8,200 bases of DNA from Acidobacteriota bacterium (lineage in GTDB: Bacteria; Acidobacteriota; Vicinamibacteria; Vicinamibacterales; JAFNAJ01): the NCBI GenBank assembly GCA_017860085.1, contig JAFNAJ010000098.1, positions 1-8,200 of the forward strand. The letters are read 5' to 3'. The translations under genes and the position numbers were made by a program. Shown one piece after another: positions 1 through 6,653 of this stretch. The notes under the pieces were generated by a model. It had not been told where the DNA came from. It made no database searches and saw nothing but the letters and a program-made list of their open reading frames with translations. Position 1 is the stretch's first letter. Each line of letters opens with the position of its first letter.

Positions 1-650
1 GCCGGGCTGGGCGCAAACCGCATGGTGCCGTCACCCACGAGGACGATCGCCGTCGGGCCTCCGCCGGCCTCGGCCACGAATGCCGATCCTTGCGACACGG
101 TCACCGAGAAGTCCTCATCGGTGACGACCAGGCCGGAGACGTCGAACTGCCGGGACAGGTCGAGCTGCAGCCGGTAGAGACCGTCGAGTGACGACACCCG
201 TTGCTGGTCGGCAATCCGCCAGGCAGCCTCGGTGGAGGCATCCGGCGTGTCGATCAACACCAGGTCGAGGGAGGCGGTCATGATGCGTGCCGAGCGTCCG
301 TGCTCGACGAAGACCTCGATGAGGATGCGAAAGCCTCGGCCTTCGGCCACCGAGTCGAGCGGGGCGCGATCGCGCTCGCGGAGGACCACGCGGGTCGCCC
401 CGGGCCGGATCAGCTCGATGGCAAATGCGGCCGCCTTGTCGAGATCGGCCTGCGGGGCGAGGAGGGACCCGAACGCCGCCGGATCGCCTCTCTGGACAAT
501 CGTCTCGAGGTTGGCAATGACGGCGTCAAGTGCCCCGACGGCCTGTCCCCGCGAGCCCGGCGTGAAGCTCAACGCGACAGCCAGGACGATGACCGCAGGG
601 AGCCGACGTCGCATCGGACGCGGGGCGGTCGGCGCAGAGTTGGGCGCCAT
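1..650 (-). CDS. Exported protein, N-terminal part, probably of an acidobacterial M1-type metallopeptidase (partial, runs off left edge)
   Basis: The reading frame is open from an ATG at 650 down to base 1, giving about 216 residues with no stop, so the gene continues beyond the window. The start reads MAPNSAPTAPRPMRRRLPAV, followed by a hydrophobic stretch (about residues 18-31) and a likely signal-peptidase cut near GSRG-QA (35/36), so the product is probably exported. A second ATG at 614 (Met13) would give a more compact signal peptide but has no Shine-Dalgarno; neither start has a strong one. The mature part is a mixed alpha/beta region containing 'LDGLYRLQLDLSRQFDV' and, near the edge, 'GSAFVAEAGGGPTAIVLVGDG' broken by no stop. 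From memory, this style of domain sits in front of the catalytic domain of M1-family peptidases in Acidobacteriota. The HExxH zinc site would lie outside the window, so the peptidase call is inference. It follows the phosphatase gene by 23 bp and is probably co-transcribed with it. Confidence 0.6.
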   Translation of the reverse strand, partial: MAPNSAPTAPRPMRRRLPAVIVLAVALSFTPGSRGQAVGALDAVIANLETIVQRGDPAAFGSLLAPQADLDKAAAFAIELIRPGATRVVLRERDRAPLDSVAEGRGFRILIEVFVEHGRSARIMTASLDLVLIDTPDASTEAAWRIADQQRVSSLDGLYRLQLDLSRQFDVSGLVVTDEDFSVTVSQGSAFVAEAGGGPTAIVLVGDGTMRFAPSP

Positions 651-673
651 GACCCACAACTCACCACTCACGA

Positions 674-1894
674 TTACACAGGTCTCAGGGGCGCAGGGCT
701 CGTCTGGTCGGGAAACTGCGGCGGCGGAGGGAGGCGTCGGACAACGACGATCGTCAAATCGTCGGCGAAGCGATGATCCTGCGCGTGCTGCTCGACGGCC
801 TTCACCACCGCGGTGGCCACGTCGGGTGCCGAGGTGTCGGGTCGTCGATTGAGCACGGCCTCGAGGCCCGCCTCCTCGAACGGCACGCCGTCCGGGCTCT
901 CGGCCTCCGTAATGCCATCACTGTACAGCACCAGCATGTCGCCCGGGGCCAGCGAGACCGCGGAGGACTCGTACGTCGTTCCAGGCAACATCCCGAGGGC
1001 AATGCCGCCTGCGCTCAGGCGCTCGATCGTGCCGTTTGCCCGGCGCAGCAGTGGCGGCGTCTGCCCGGCGTTGATGAACGTCAGCGACCCAGACCCCGAG
1101 TCAAAGAGCGCGAAGAACAGGGTGATGAACCGTGACCCAGGCGCGTGCCGGCAGATCTGGAGATTGAGCCGCTCCATCAGCGTCTTGGGCGCGAGCCCCT
1201 CGTCGAGCAGCGTGCGAAGCATCGCCAGCAGCAGGGCCATCAGCAGTGCCGCCGGGCTGCCCTTGCCGGCCACGTCCCCCAGGGCAACCACCAGGCGCCC
1301 GTCCTCGAGCGGGAGGATGTCGTAGAAATCGCCGCCCACGGTGTTGGCCGGACGCGTCTGCCCGTGCACCTCGACGCCGATGGCGCGATAGGTCTCGTGG
1401 GGCAGCATGGCCTGCTGGATCTCGCGTGCCACCTCCAGGTCGTTCTTGAGCGACAAGCGGTCGGCCACCTCCAGCAGCACGAGGAGGTTGACCAGCAGGA
1501 ACCCGATGAGCAGCGGAATCGTGCCCGGCGTCCACTGTGGCAGCGGCATCGGGATGCTGAAGATGGCCGCCGGCACGTCTTCGATCCCGATGCCGCGGAA
1601 CAGCTTCAACAGGCCGAACGCGGCGAAGATCAGGCTTGCCCCGTACACCGCGCGACGCGCGGGTGGGAGCTTCTCACTGAACGCGAGAAACAGTCGCTGC
1701 CCGAGCAGCGGCCACCGCTTGTGCCGCGGCAGCGCCTTCAAGGCCTCCTGGTCCACCGACCGGGCGTAGAACCGGTACGCGTCGCGCGTGTCGTGCGTGA
1801 AGAGGCGCTGCACCTCCTCGCGAGTCACGCCTCGCGTGTAGGTCTCGATGAGCCGCGACGCAGACGACGGTCGGGGACGCGTTGCGCGTTTCAT
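674..1894 (-). CDS. Membrane-anchored SpoIIE/RsbU-type PP2C serine/threonine phosphatase
   Basis: This 406-residue protein probably dephosphorylates serine or threonine on a partner protein; the family often acts on anti-anti-sigma (STAS) proteins. The N-terminal 80 residues are basic and look cytoplasmic. Two hydrophobic helices follow at about 83-99 and 124-144. A linker helix with 'LEVAREIQQAMLP' (153-165) is the usual lead-in to SpoIIE domains. The catalytic domain spans about 172-386. Visible metal-site motifs are VGGDFYD (186-192, Asp189), GDVAGKG (206-212, Asp207), SDGITEA (325-331, Asp326) and ADDLT (377-381). NAGQTPP (275-281) is another family signature. All expected acidic residues are present, so it should be active. 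The tail (388-406) is proline-rich and probably disordered. The ATG at 1894 has no clear Shine-Dalgarno; it lies 35 bp after kbl, so translation may depend on upstream ribosomes. No kinase, STAS or sigma-factor gene is visible nearby, so its target is unknown. Confidence 0.92.
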   Translation of the reverse strand: MKRATRPRPSSASRLIETYTRGVTREEVQRLFTHDTRDAYRFYARSVDQEALKALPRHKRWPLLGQRLFLAFSEKLPPARRAVYGASLIFAAFGLLKLFRGIGIEDVPAAIFSIPMPLPQWTPGTIPLLIGFLLVNLLVLLEVADRLSLKNDLEVAREIQQAMLPHETYRAIGVEVHGQTRPANTVGGDFYDILPLEDGRLVVALGDVAGKGSPAALLMALLLAMLRTLLDEGLAPKTLMERLNLQICRHAPGSRFITLFFALFDSGSGSLTFINAGQTPPLLRRANGTIERLSAGGIALGMLPGTTYESSAVSLAPGDMLVLYSDGITEAESPDGVPFEEAGLEAVLNRRPDTSAPDVATAVVKAVEQHAQDHRFADDLTIVVVRRLPPPPQFPDQTSPAPLRPV

Positions 1895-1929
1895 GCAGGC
1901 ACCAGGATCTGCGACCTCTGGTCATTACG

Positions 1930-3129
1930 TCACGGGATGATGCCCAGTTCCCGCCCCACGCTGGCAAACGCATCGAGCGCGTACTGCAGCTCGTCGCGCG
2001 TGTGCGTGGCCGTGACGATCGTGCGGATGCGGGCCTTGCCGCGAGGCACGGTGGGGAAGGCGATGCCCTGTGCGAACACCCCTTCCTGGAACAACCCGTC
2101 GGACAACCGCATGGCGAGCGCGCCATCGCCCACCATCACCGGGGTGATGGGGCTCTCGCTGATCCCCGTGTCGAAGCCGAGCGCCACGAGCCCCGCCTTG
2201 AAGAACCGCGTGTTCTCCCACAGTTGGTCGATGAGCTGAGGCTCCTCGAGCAGCACGTCGAGCGCGGCAATGCACGTGGCGGCGACCGACGGAGGATGCG
2301 ACGTGGAGAACAGGAACGGTCGTGCGCGGTGATACAGGAACTCGACGAGCGACCGGCTCCCCGCGACGTAGCCGCCCAGCGCGCCGATGGCCTTCGAGAG
2401 CGTGCCCACCTGGATGTCGACGCGGCCGTGCATCCCGAAGTGGTCGACCGTCCCGCGCCCGTTGCGCCCGAACACCCCGCTGGCATGGGCATCGTCGACC
2501 ATCATGATGCAGCCGTATTCCTCGGCCAGCGCGCACAGCGCGGGCAGCGGCCCGAGATCACCGTCCATGCTGAAGACGCCGTCGGTGATGAGCAGCTTGC
2601 GCTGCGCGGCCGGCAGGCCCTGCAGGATCTTGCGGGCCTCGTCCACGTCCTTGTGCGGGAAGACCTTGATGGCCGCCCGGCTGAGGCGACAGCCGTCGAT
2701 GATGCTGGCGTGGTTCAACTCGTCGGAGATGATCACGTCGTCCTTGGTGAGGACCGACGAGACCGTGCCGGCATTGGCCGTGAACCCGCTCTGGAACACC
2801 ACCACGGCCTCGGTGTGCTTGAACGCGGCCAGGCGCCGCTCGAGCTCCATGTGGATGTCCATCGTGCCCGCGATGGTCCGCACGGCCCCGGACCCCACGC
2901 CCAGCTGCTCGATCGCCTCCATGGCGCGCTGGCGCAGGCGTGGGTGGGTGGTGAGCCCGAGATAGTTGTTCGACGAGAGGTTGACCACCGACCGCCCGTC
3001 GAACACGGAGCGCGTGCGCTGCTCGCCCTCGAGGATGCGGAGGGACCGGTACAGGCCCTGCTGGCGGAGGCTGTCGAGTTCGTCGGCCAGGTACCGCAAC
3101 GGGTCGACTCGGTTGGCGGCAGTCGTCAT
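1930..3129 (-). CDS. kbl: Glycine C-acetyltransferase (2-amino-3-ketobutyrate CoA ligase)
   Basis: This 399-residue PLP enzyme belongs to the alpha-oxoamine synthase family and has the usual full length. KBL interconverts glycine plus acetyl-CoA with 2-amino-3-ketobutyrate plus CoA, the second step of threonine breakdown by threonine dehydrogenase. Visible motifs are SSNNYLGL (52-59), GSGAVRTIAGT (79-89), SDELNHASIIDGCRLS (135-150, His140), ITDGVFSMDGD (181-191), VDDAHASG (211-218, Asp212 and His215 expected at the cofactor) and the Schiff-base lysine in GTLSKAIGALGG (Lys246). The C-terminal 'FPTVPRGKARIR' is also typical. The whole run resembles the Bacillus-type Kbl more than BioF (8-amino-7-oxononanoate synthase), and no biotin genes lie nearby, but BioF-like or dual activity cannot be excluded from sequence. 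The ATG at 3129 has a good Shine-Dalgarno, GGAGG, on the minus strand (3134-3138). It is the second gene of a probable four-gene unit. No tdh gene is adjacent. Confidence 0.9.
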   Translation of the reverse strand: MTTAANRVDPLRYLADELDSLRQQGLYRSLRILEGEQRTRSVFDGRSVVNLSSNNYLGLTTHPRLRQRAMEAIEQLGVGSGAVRTIAGTMDIHMELERRLAAFKHTEAVVVFQSGFTANAGTVSSVLTKDDVIISDELNHASIIDGCRLSRAAIKVFPHKDVDEARKILQGLPAAQRKLLITDGVFSMDGDLGPLPALCALAEEYGCIMMVDDAHASGVFGRNGRGTVDHFGMHGRVDIQVGTLSKAIGALGGYVAGSRSLVEFLYHRARPFLFSTSHPPSVAATCIAALDVLLEEPQLIDQLWENTRFFKAGLVALGFDTGISESPITPVMVGDGALAMRLSDGLFQEGVFAQGIAFPTVPRGKARIRTIVTATHTRDELQYALDAFASVGRELGIIP

Positions 3130-3131
3130 CG

Positions 3132-3138
3132 CTCCTCC
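3132..3138 (-). promoter_or_regulatory. Shine-Dalgarno of kbl
   Basis: On the minus strand this reads GGAGGAG, with the GGAGG core 4 nt before the ATG at 3129. It is one of the two clearest ribosome binding sites in the window and fixes the kbl start. Confidence 0.75.
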
Positions 3139-3222
3139 GCGTTAGGGGTGGAGGCGCGCGCAGGATCGGGGGCGGGCGCTCCGGAGCCGGGGCGTGCACG
3201 ATGCGCACGGCCCGAGGAGGCA

Positions 3223-3228
3223 AGTATA
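3223..3228 (-). promoter_or_regulatory. Possible -10 box for a separate kbl promoter
   Basis: The minus strand reads TATACT (5 of 6 to the bacterial consensus) in the 109 bp between the DUF5658-like gene and kbl, just past the stop codon of the former. It stands out in a GC-rich gap and could give kbl its own transcript. I could not find a convincing -35 box at 15-18 bp spacing, so this is a weak call. Confidence 0.25.
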
Positions 3229-3238
3229 GGGGAAAAGC

Positions 3239-3586
3239 TCAGAACAACGAGCCAGTGAGCAGGATGTGGGTCCAGGGCACGATCGCGGCGGCCACGTAGA
3301 GCAGGGTGAGCCCGGCCACGAGGCGATGGACGGCGACAAGGTGGAGCAGCGCGCCGCAGCCGGCGGCCAACCCCTTCGCAATCGCGAGGGTGGTGCCGAC
3401 CCCGATGGTGCCCATCAGGTGCGCCAGCAGAGGGTTGCCCTCGGCCATCGGGCCGTGGCCGAGCGTGAGGACGCCCAGATAGGTGAGGATCCCGTCGAGC
3501 GCCTGGGCGACGAGGAACGCCAGAATGGCGACATCGCCAAATCTTTGGCCTGCCCCCAGGGCCACGAGTCCTCTGCTCTGCAGCAT
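3239..3586 (-). CDS. Small three-helix membrane protein, DUF5658-like
   Basis: This is a 115-residue hydrophobic protein with three likely transmembrane helices (about 17-40, 58-83 and 88-110). It shows the pattern I associate with the DUF5658 family: an Asp in the first helix followed by Thr (LDGILTYLGVL, Asp31), then an acidic residue before Asn-Pro (AEGNPLL, Glu49-Asn51-Pro52) and a Lys in the next helix (Lys71). The function of that family is unknown; conserved charged residues within the membrane suggest a structural or transport role, but that is speculation. I chose the ATG at 3586 because GGAG (minus strand, 3592-3595) lies 5 nt upstream. A TTG five codons further upstream (3601) is open but has no such support. 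It is the first gene of the leftward unit leading to kbl, 109 bp away. Confidence 0.75.
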   Translation of the reverse strand: MLQSRGLVALGAGQRFGDVAILAFLVAQALDGILTYLGVLTLGHGPMAEGNPLLAHLMGTIGVGTTLAIAKGLAAGCGALLHLVAVHRLVAGLTLLYVAAAIVPWTHILLTGSLF

Positions 3587-3774
3587 AAAAGCTCCGCGCA
3601 AGCGGACTTTTGTGGGTTGAAGTGCCCATTAACCCACTGATGATGCAGAACTTCCAATGAACGTGCCAGTCTCGTGGGCGCCAGACGGTGGCGGCAAGAC
3701 ACTTCTGTCTCTCGCCGGCCGCGTGTCCGCCCGTGCCTGCGCGTCTCGAGAGCTTGGAGGGGTGTGCGCCCGGA
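3587..3774. other. 188 bp intergenic region, likely promoter region of the DUF5658-kbl unit
   Basis: No gene is seen here. The part nearest the DUF5658-like start is richer in A and T than its surroundings. It contains a 7 bp inverted repeat with a 12 nt loop (3612-3637). A weak promoter-like pair is readable on the minus strand: TTGGAA, then GTTAAT 18 bp later, the latter overlapping the inverted repeat. A small hairpin, AGACA-CTTC-TGTCT (3697-3710), is also present. I see no convincing rho-independent terminator for the mannosyltransferase gene that ends at 3775. Confidence 0.5.
3612..3637 (-). repeat. Inverted repeat upstream of the DUF5658-like gene
   Basis: GTGGGTT (3612-3618) and AACCCAC (3631-3637) are perfect 7 bp arms around a 12 nt loop. 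The repeat ends 16 bp upstream of the GGAG ribosome binding site of the downstream gene. It could be an operator or a leader hairpin. No T-run follows, so a classical terminator is unlikely. Confidence 0.4.
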
Positions 3775-5241
3775 TCAGAAGATCTGGCGCCAGGTGAAGA
3801 ACAGGGCCGCCAGCACTCCCTGGCCGAGCGCGAACACGGCGGCGGTGGGAGCGCGTAGTGACGGGGGCAGGGCGAGCGCCAGCCAGATGAACGTGGGGAA
3901 GAGGATTGACGTGAAACGGCCCATCGACATCAGGCCGTAGGCCAGCGGGACGAGGACGTTGAGTGCGACGAAGGCCCCGTAGGCCACGCCGAGCCGCCGC
4001 AGGACCGGCCAGATGGACACCAGGGCGAGGGCCACGGCCGGCAGGGTGATCGTGTCGATCGGGTTGATTTCGAGGAGCCGGGTGAGCCCGAACTTGGAGA
4101 TGAAATAGAGCCGATCGACCAACCTCCCCGAGTCTCCGAGCGTCCGTTCCCAGCCGATGTGCTGCACTTCCATCCAGAGGAACGGCCGCCCAACGTAATA
4201 CCAGTTGACGGCCGAGTACGCGGCCACGCCGAGAACGGGCATCGCGGCGGCCACAAGGCGCGGCACGGCGCGAACCTCGGTCATCAGCCGGGTGATGCCG
4301 GTGCGAGTGCCGGCACGGTGTGCGCGCCAGAGGTCTTCGATCACGAAGAGCCCCAATGGCGCCGCGAGCAGCAGGCCGTTCGGACGCGTCAGACCGACGA
4401 GCAGTGCCCACGCTCCGGCGCGGACCGGCTGGCGGCGCGAGGCGTGGTAGCACGCGCCGGCGCAGCCGAGCAGGAAGAGCGACTCGGAGTACGGGACGCC
4501 GAAGAAGAGCGCGAACGGATACGTCGCCATGAGCAGGGCCGACACCCGTCCCGTCTCGTTTCCACCGAACGCGCGCGCGATGCGGTGCACGTAGATCAGC
4601 GCGAACAAGAAGGCGACCGACGACACGCCGACGGCGATCCACGTGCCGATGTCGGCGGTGGCCTCGGTGATCCGGAAGAGCCCCGCAGCCCGGACGATCA
4701 TCGGGTACGCCGGAAAGAACACGACGTTCTCCATGTGCGTCGGGCGGGGATTCCAGGTGTAGCCGTCGAACGCGATGCCCACATACCAGCCGACGTCCCA
4801 GCGAACGGGCAGGTTGCGCAACTCGTCGGGCGAGTAACGGTAAGGCGGAGCGCCCTCGGGGTAGCCGAACGTGGTGACGGCGACCAGGCCCACCACCAGG
4901 ACGCCCAGGCGCGTGACGATGACCGAGGGCAGCACGTCGGCGACGGCAGGCCATCGGCGGCGCAGCCACGCCGAGGCCCTCGTCGTCTCCGCTCGCAGCC
5001 ACGCCGGGAGGGTCGGTCGCCGCAACAATACGTGTCGGACGGCGAGCACGAGGAATGCCCTGAACAGGTTGTCGCCGAGCGACTTGAAGATCAGCCGAAT
5101 CCCGAAGATCTCGTGGACGAACGGGCCGAACACGATCAGGCGGATCGAGAAGAGCAGGATGACGATGACGTAGAGGTCGGCCAGGCGTGCCCACCAGGGC
5201 AGGTGCAGCGGGTGGGAAGGACGGTCCGGGGCTGTGGACAT
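3775..5241 (-). CDS. Multi-pass membrane mannosyltransferase family protein (PIG-V/GT-C like)
   Basis: This 488-residue, strongly hydrophobic protein has about ten predicted membrane helices. It probably transfers a sugar, likely mannose, from a polyprenyl-phosphate donor on the outer face of the inner membrane; the acceptor is unknown. Family-like motifs in order are RWDVGWYVGIAFDGY (147-161, with the acidic Asp149 expected of GT-C enzymes in the first large loop), FFPAYPMIVR (175-184), YPFALFFGVPYSESLFLLG (241-259), GLTRPNGLLLA (283-293) and YGLMSMGRF (435-443). These match the bacterial relatives of the eukaryotic GPI mannosyltransferase II. I chose the ATG at 5241. The frame stays open to a TTG at 5319, but that would overlap the aminotransferase gene and add a Pro/Arg-rich tail. 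No clear Shine-Dalgarno precedes 5241. It starts 43 bp after the aminotransferase stop and is probably in the same transcript. A dolichol-phosphate-mannose type donor enzyme is not seen nearby. Confidence 0.82.
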   Translation of the reverse strand: MSTAPDRPSHPLHLPWWARLADLYVIVILLFSIRLIVFGPFVHEIFGIRLIFKSLGDNLFRAFLVLAVRHVLLRRPTLPAWLRAETTRASAWLRRRWPAVADVLPSVIVTRLGVLVVGLVAVTTFGYPEGAPPYRYSPDELRNLPVRWDVGWYVGIAFDGYTWNPRPTHMENVVFFPAYPMIVRAAGLFRITEATADIGTWIAVGVSSVAFLFALIYVHRIARAFGGNETGRVSALLMATYPFALFFGVPYSESLFLLGCAGACYHASRRQPVRAGAWALLVGLTRPNGLLLAAPLGLFVIEDLWRAHRAGTRTGITRLMTEVRAVPRLVAAAMPVLGVAAYSAVNWYYVGRPFLWMEVQHIGWERTLGDSGRLVDRLYFISKFGLTRLLEINPIDTITLPAVALALVSIWPVLRRLGVAYGAFVALNVLVPLAYGLMSMGRFTSILFPTFIWLALALPPSLRAPTAAVFALGQGVLAALFFTWRQIF

Positions 5242-5284
5242 GAGCCGTGGCGTCTGGCGCGGCCGCGGGCAGTCGCGCGGTTGT

Positions 5285-6499
5285 TCAGTGTCCGAGGAAC
5301 CGCCCGCTGAACTGCGCAATCTGCTCGTAGATGTCGGCGAGCTCTGACGGCGACGCCAGGAACACGACGCGGAAGAAGCCGCCGGCCGGGTCGGTGCCGA
5401 AGCCGGAACCGTAGACGCAGAGGATGCCCGTCTCGCGGAGGAGGGCCAGCACGAAGTCTTCGTCCGTCTGCCCGCGCGGCAGCGTCACCTGCGGCATCGC
5501 GTAGAACGCGGCGGTCGGCGCGACGCACCGCATGCCGGGCATCGCGTTGAAGCGCGACACGGTCAGGTCGGCGCGCTCGCGCAAGGCCTGGCGGAACGCC
5601 ACCTGGTGCGACCGGTCGCCGGTGATGGCGGCCGTGATCGCATGCTGCATCGGTCCCGGGCTGCACAAGCGCCCGTCGGCGAGCTTCTTGATCGCCGCGA
5701 GCGTCTCGTCGAGGCGCGGGCTGCGACCCACGGCGAGCCAGCCGGCGCGCCAGCCCGGGGCCAGGTAGGCCTTCGACAGCGACGAGAACGAGATGATGAG
5801 GGCGTCGGGATCGAGGGCACCGATGGGTGGCACCGGCCCGTCGTACGCGAGGTCGCCGTACACCTCGTCGGCGAGGATCGGAATGCCGTGCTGCTCGCTG
5901 ATCTCGAGCAGCGCCAGGCGCGTCTCGCGCGGATACACGGCGCCGGTCGGGTTGTTCGGATCGATGACGACGATGGCGCGCGTGGTGGGCGAGACGAGCC
6001 GGCGAATGTGATCGAGGTCTGGCTGCCAGCCGTGGTCGGGGTCGGTGCGGTAGTACACCGTGCGCGCACCGAGCTTGGCCAGCACCGCGGTGTAGAGCGG
6101 GTAGGTCGGTGTGGGCACCAGCACCTCGTCGCCGTCGTTGACGAGCGCGCCGAGCGTGAGCTCGATGCCTTCCGACGTGCCCGAGGTGAGCAGGACGCGG
6201 TCGGCCGCCGTGGGCAGCCCGCGCCTCGTGAAGTCGTGCGCCACCGCTTCGCGGGCCTCCGCGATGCCCGGCGACGGCGTGTAGCCGTTGAAGCCGTCGC
6301 GCATCGCGCGCGCCACGGCCTCGACGAGGTGCGGTGGCGTGGCGAAGCCGAACGGAATCGGGTCGCCGATGTTGAGGTAGCGGACCGTGCGCCCTGCCGC
6401 CTCGACCTTCTTGGCCTCGGCCACGATGTTGCGGATCGCGTACGTGAACCCGTGAACGCGGCGGGCCACCGGGACGGCGGAAGACGTGGGTGCGGCCAT
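5285..6499 (-). CDS. PLP-dependent class I/II aminotransferase, AlaA/aspartate aminotransferase-like
   Basis: This 404-residue fold-type I aminotransferase has the normal length. It should transfer amino groups between an amino acid and a 2-oxo acid in the cytoplasm. Motifs are YLNIGDPIPFGF (41-52), NGYTPSPGI (71-79), TSGTSEGIE (105-113), DPNNPTGAVYP (180-190, Asn183), ILADEVYGDLAY (208-219, Asp211 and Tyr214), the Schiff-base lysine in SFSSLSKAYLAPGWRAGW (Lys243) and FFRVVFL (375-381, Arg377 expected to bind the substrate carboxylate). The N-terminal YAIRN(I)V and NIGDP-PFGF pattern resembles alanine transaminase AlaA and related archaeal enzymes more than the classical aspartate group, but the substrate cannot be fixed from sequence. 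The ATG at 6499 is forced: an in-frame TAG lies only 9 nt upstream. No Shine-Dalgarno is present (CCCCCC directly before ATG). The mannosyltransferase gene follows at 43 bp; I see no obvious functional link. Confidence 0.9.
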   Translation of the reverse strand: MAAPTSSAVPVARRVHGFTYAIRNIVAEAKKVEAAGRTVRYLNIGDPIPFGFATPPHLVEAVARAMRDGFNGYTPSPGIAEAREAVAHDFTRRGLPTAADRVLLTSGTSEGIELTLGALVNDGDEVLVPTPTYPLYTAVLAKLGARTVYYRTDPDHGWQPDLDHIRRLVSPTTRAIVVIDPNNPTGAVYPRETRLALLEISEQHGIPILADEVYGDLAYDGPVPPIGALDPDALIISFSSLSKAYLAPGWRAGWLAVGRSPRLDETLAAIKKLADGRLCSPGPMQHAITAAITGDRSHQVAFRQALRERADLTVSRFNAMPGMRCVAPTAAFYAMPQVTLPRGQTDEDFVLALLRETGILCVYGSGFGTDPAGGFFRVVFLASPSELADIYEQIAQFSGRFLGH

Positions 6500-6503
6500 G
6501 GGG

Positions 6504-6513
6504 GGATTCTAGT
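6504..6513 (-). promoter_or_regulatory. Possible -10 box very close to the aminotransferase start
   Basis: The minus strand reads TAGAAT (5 of 6 to TATAAT) starting 12 nt before the ATG at 6499. If it is a real -10 box, transcription would begin at or next to the ATG and the mRNA would be leaderless, which would fit the missing Shine-Dalgarno. No good -35 box is visible, and the same TAG is also the in-frame stop, so the match may be chance. Confidence 0.25.
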
Positions 6514-6533
6514 CCGGCTCCCGGCTCTCGGCT
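6513..6533. repeat. Three tandem imperfect heptamers
   Basis: On the plus strand the three units are TCCGGCT, CCCGGCT and CTCGGCT; on the minus strand they are AGCCGAG, AGCCGGG and AGCCGGA. They lie 14 bp upstream of the aminotransferase start. They may be a slippage-prone intergenic repeat or protein-binding sites. Confidence 0.45.
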
Positions 6534-6591
6534 ACGGGCCGCCGGCGGGGCGGGCCAACCAATGGTCGCACGGTCGGGCAGACCCTTAGCC

Positions 6592-6619
6592 GTAGGGCGG
6601 ACCTGAAGGTCCGCCCTAC
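6592..6619. repeat. REP-like perfect inverted repeat, copy 1
   Basis: Two perfect 13 bp arms, GTAGGGCGGACCT (6592-6604) and AGGTCCGCCCTAC (6607-6619), flank only GA, forming a near-complete palindrome of 28 bp. The flanking AGCC (6588-6591) recurs before copy 2, so the repeat unit is longer than the palindrome. It resembles the dispersed extragenic palindromes that I recall as frequent in Vicinamibacteria genomes; that recollection needs a genome search. Confidence 0.7.
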
Positions 6620-6653
6620 CGGAGGGTGTGGCGGCCGTCGCTGCGTGGCAGCC

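Noticed and set aside
1882..3258. Long plus-strand open frame (458 codons) antisense to kbl, and a similar one at 1145-2239
   Set aside because: It is composed of Arg, His, Asp, Glu and Val-rich filler with no domain, lies opposite a clear kbl gene, and is the expected mirror of a GC-rich codon pattern.
3697..3710. Small hairpin as terminator of the mannosyltransferase gene
   Set aside because: The stem is only 5 bp, not GC-rich, lies 65 bp beyond the stop and has no T-run.
4159..5310. Plus-strand open frame opposite the mannosyltransferase gene, and a minus-strand frame at 3629-5194
   Set aside because: Both are low-complexity Arg/Pro/Asp/Gly-rich translations without recognisable motifs, while the 3775-5241 frame has membrane helices and family motifs.
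5242..5319. Upstream TTG start (5319) for the mannosyltransferase
   Set aside because: It would overlap the aminotransferase gene and add a Pro/Arg-rich leader; the ATG at 5241 follows the stop by 43 bp and begins directly before the first helix.
6592..6619. Reading the palindrome as a rho-independent terminator
   Set aside because: It lies between divergent genes with no transcript ending there, and no T-run follows on either strand.
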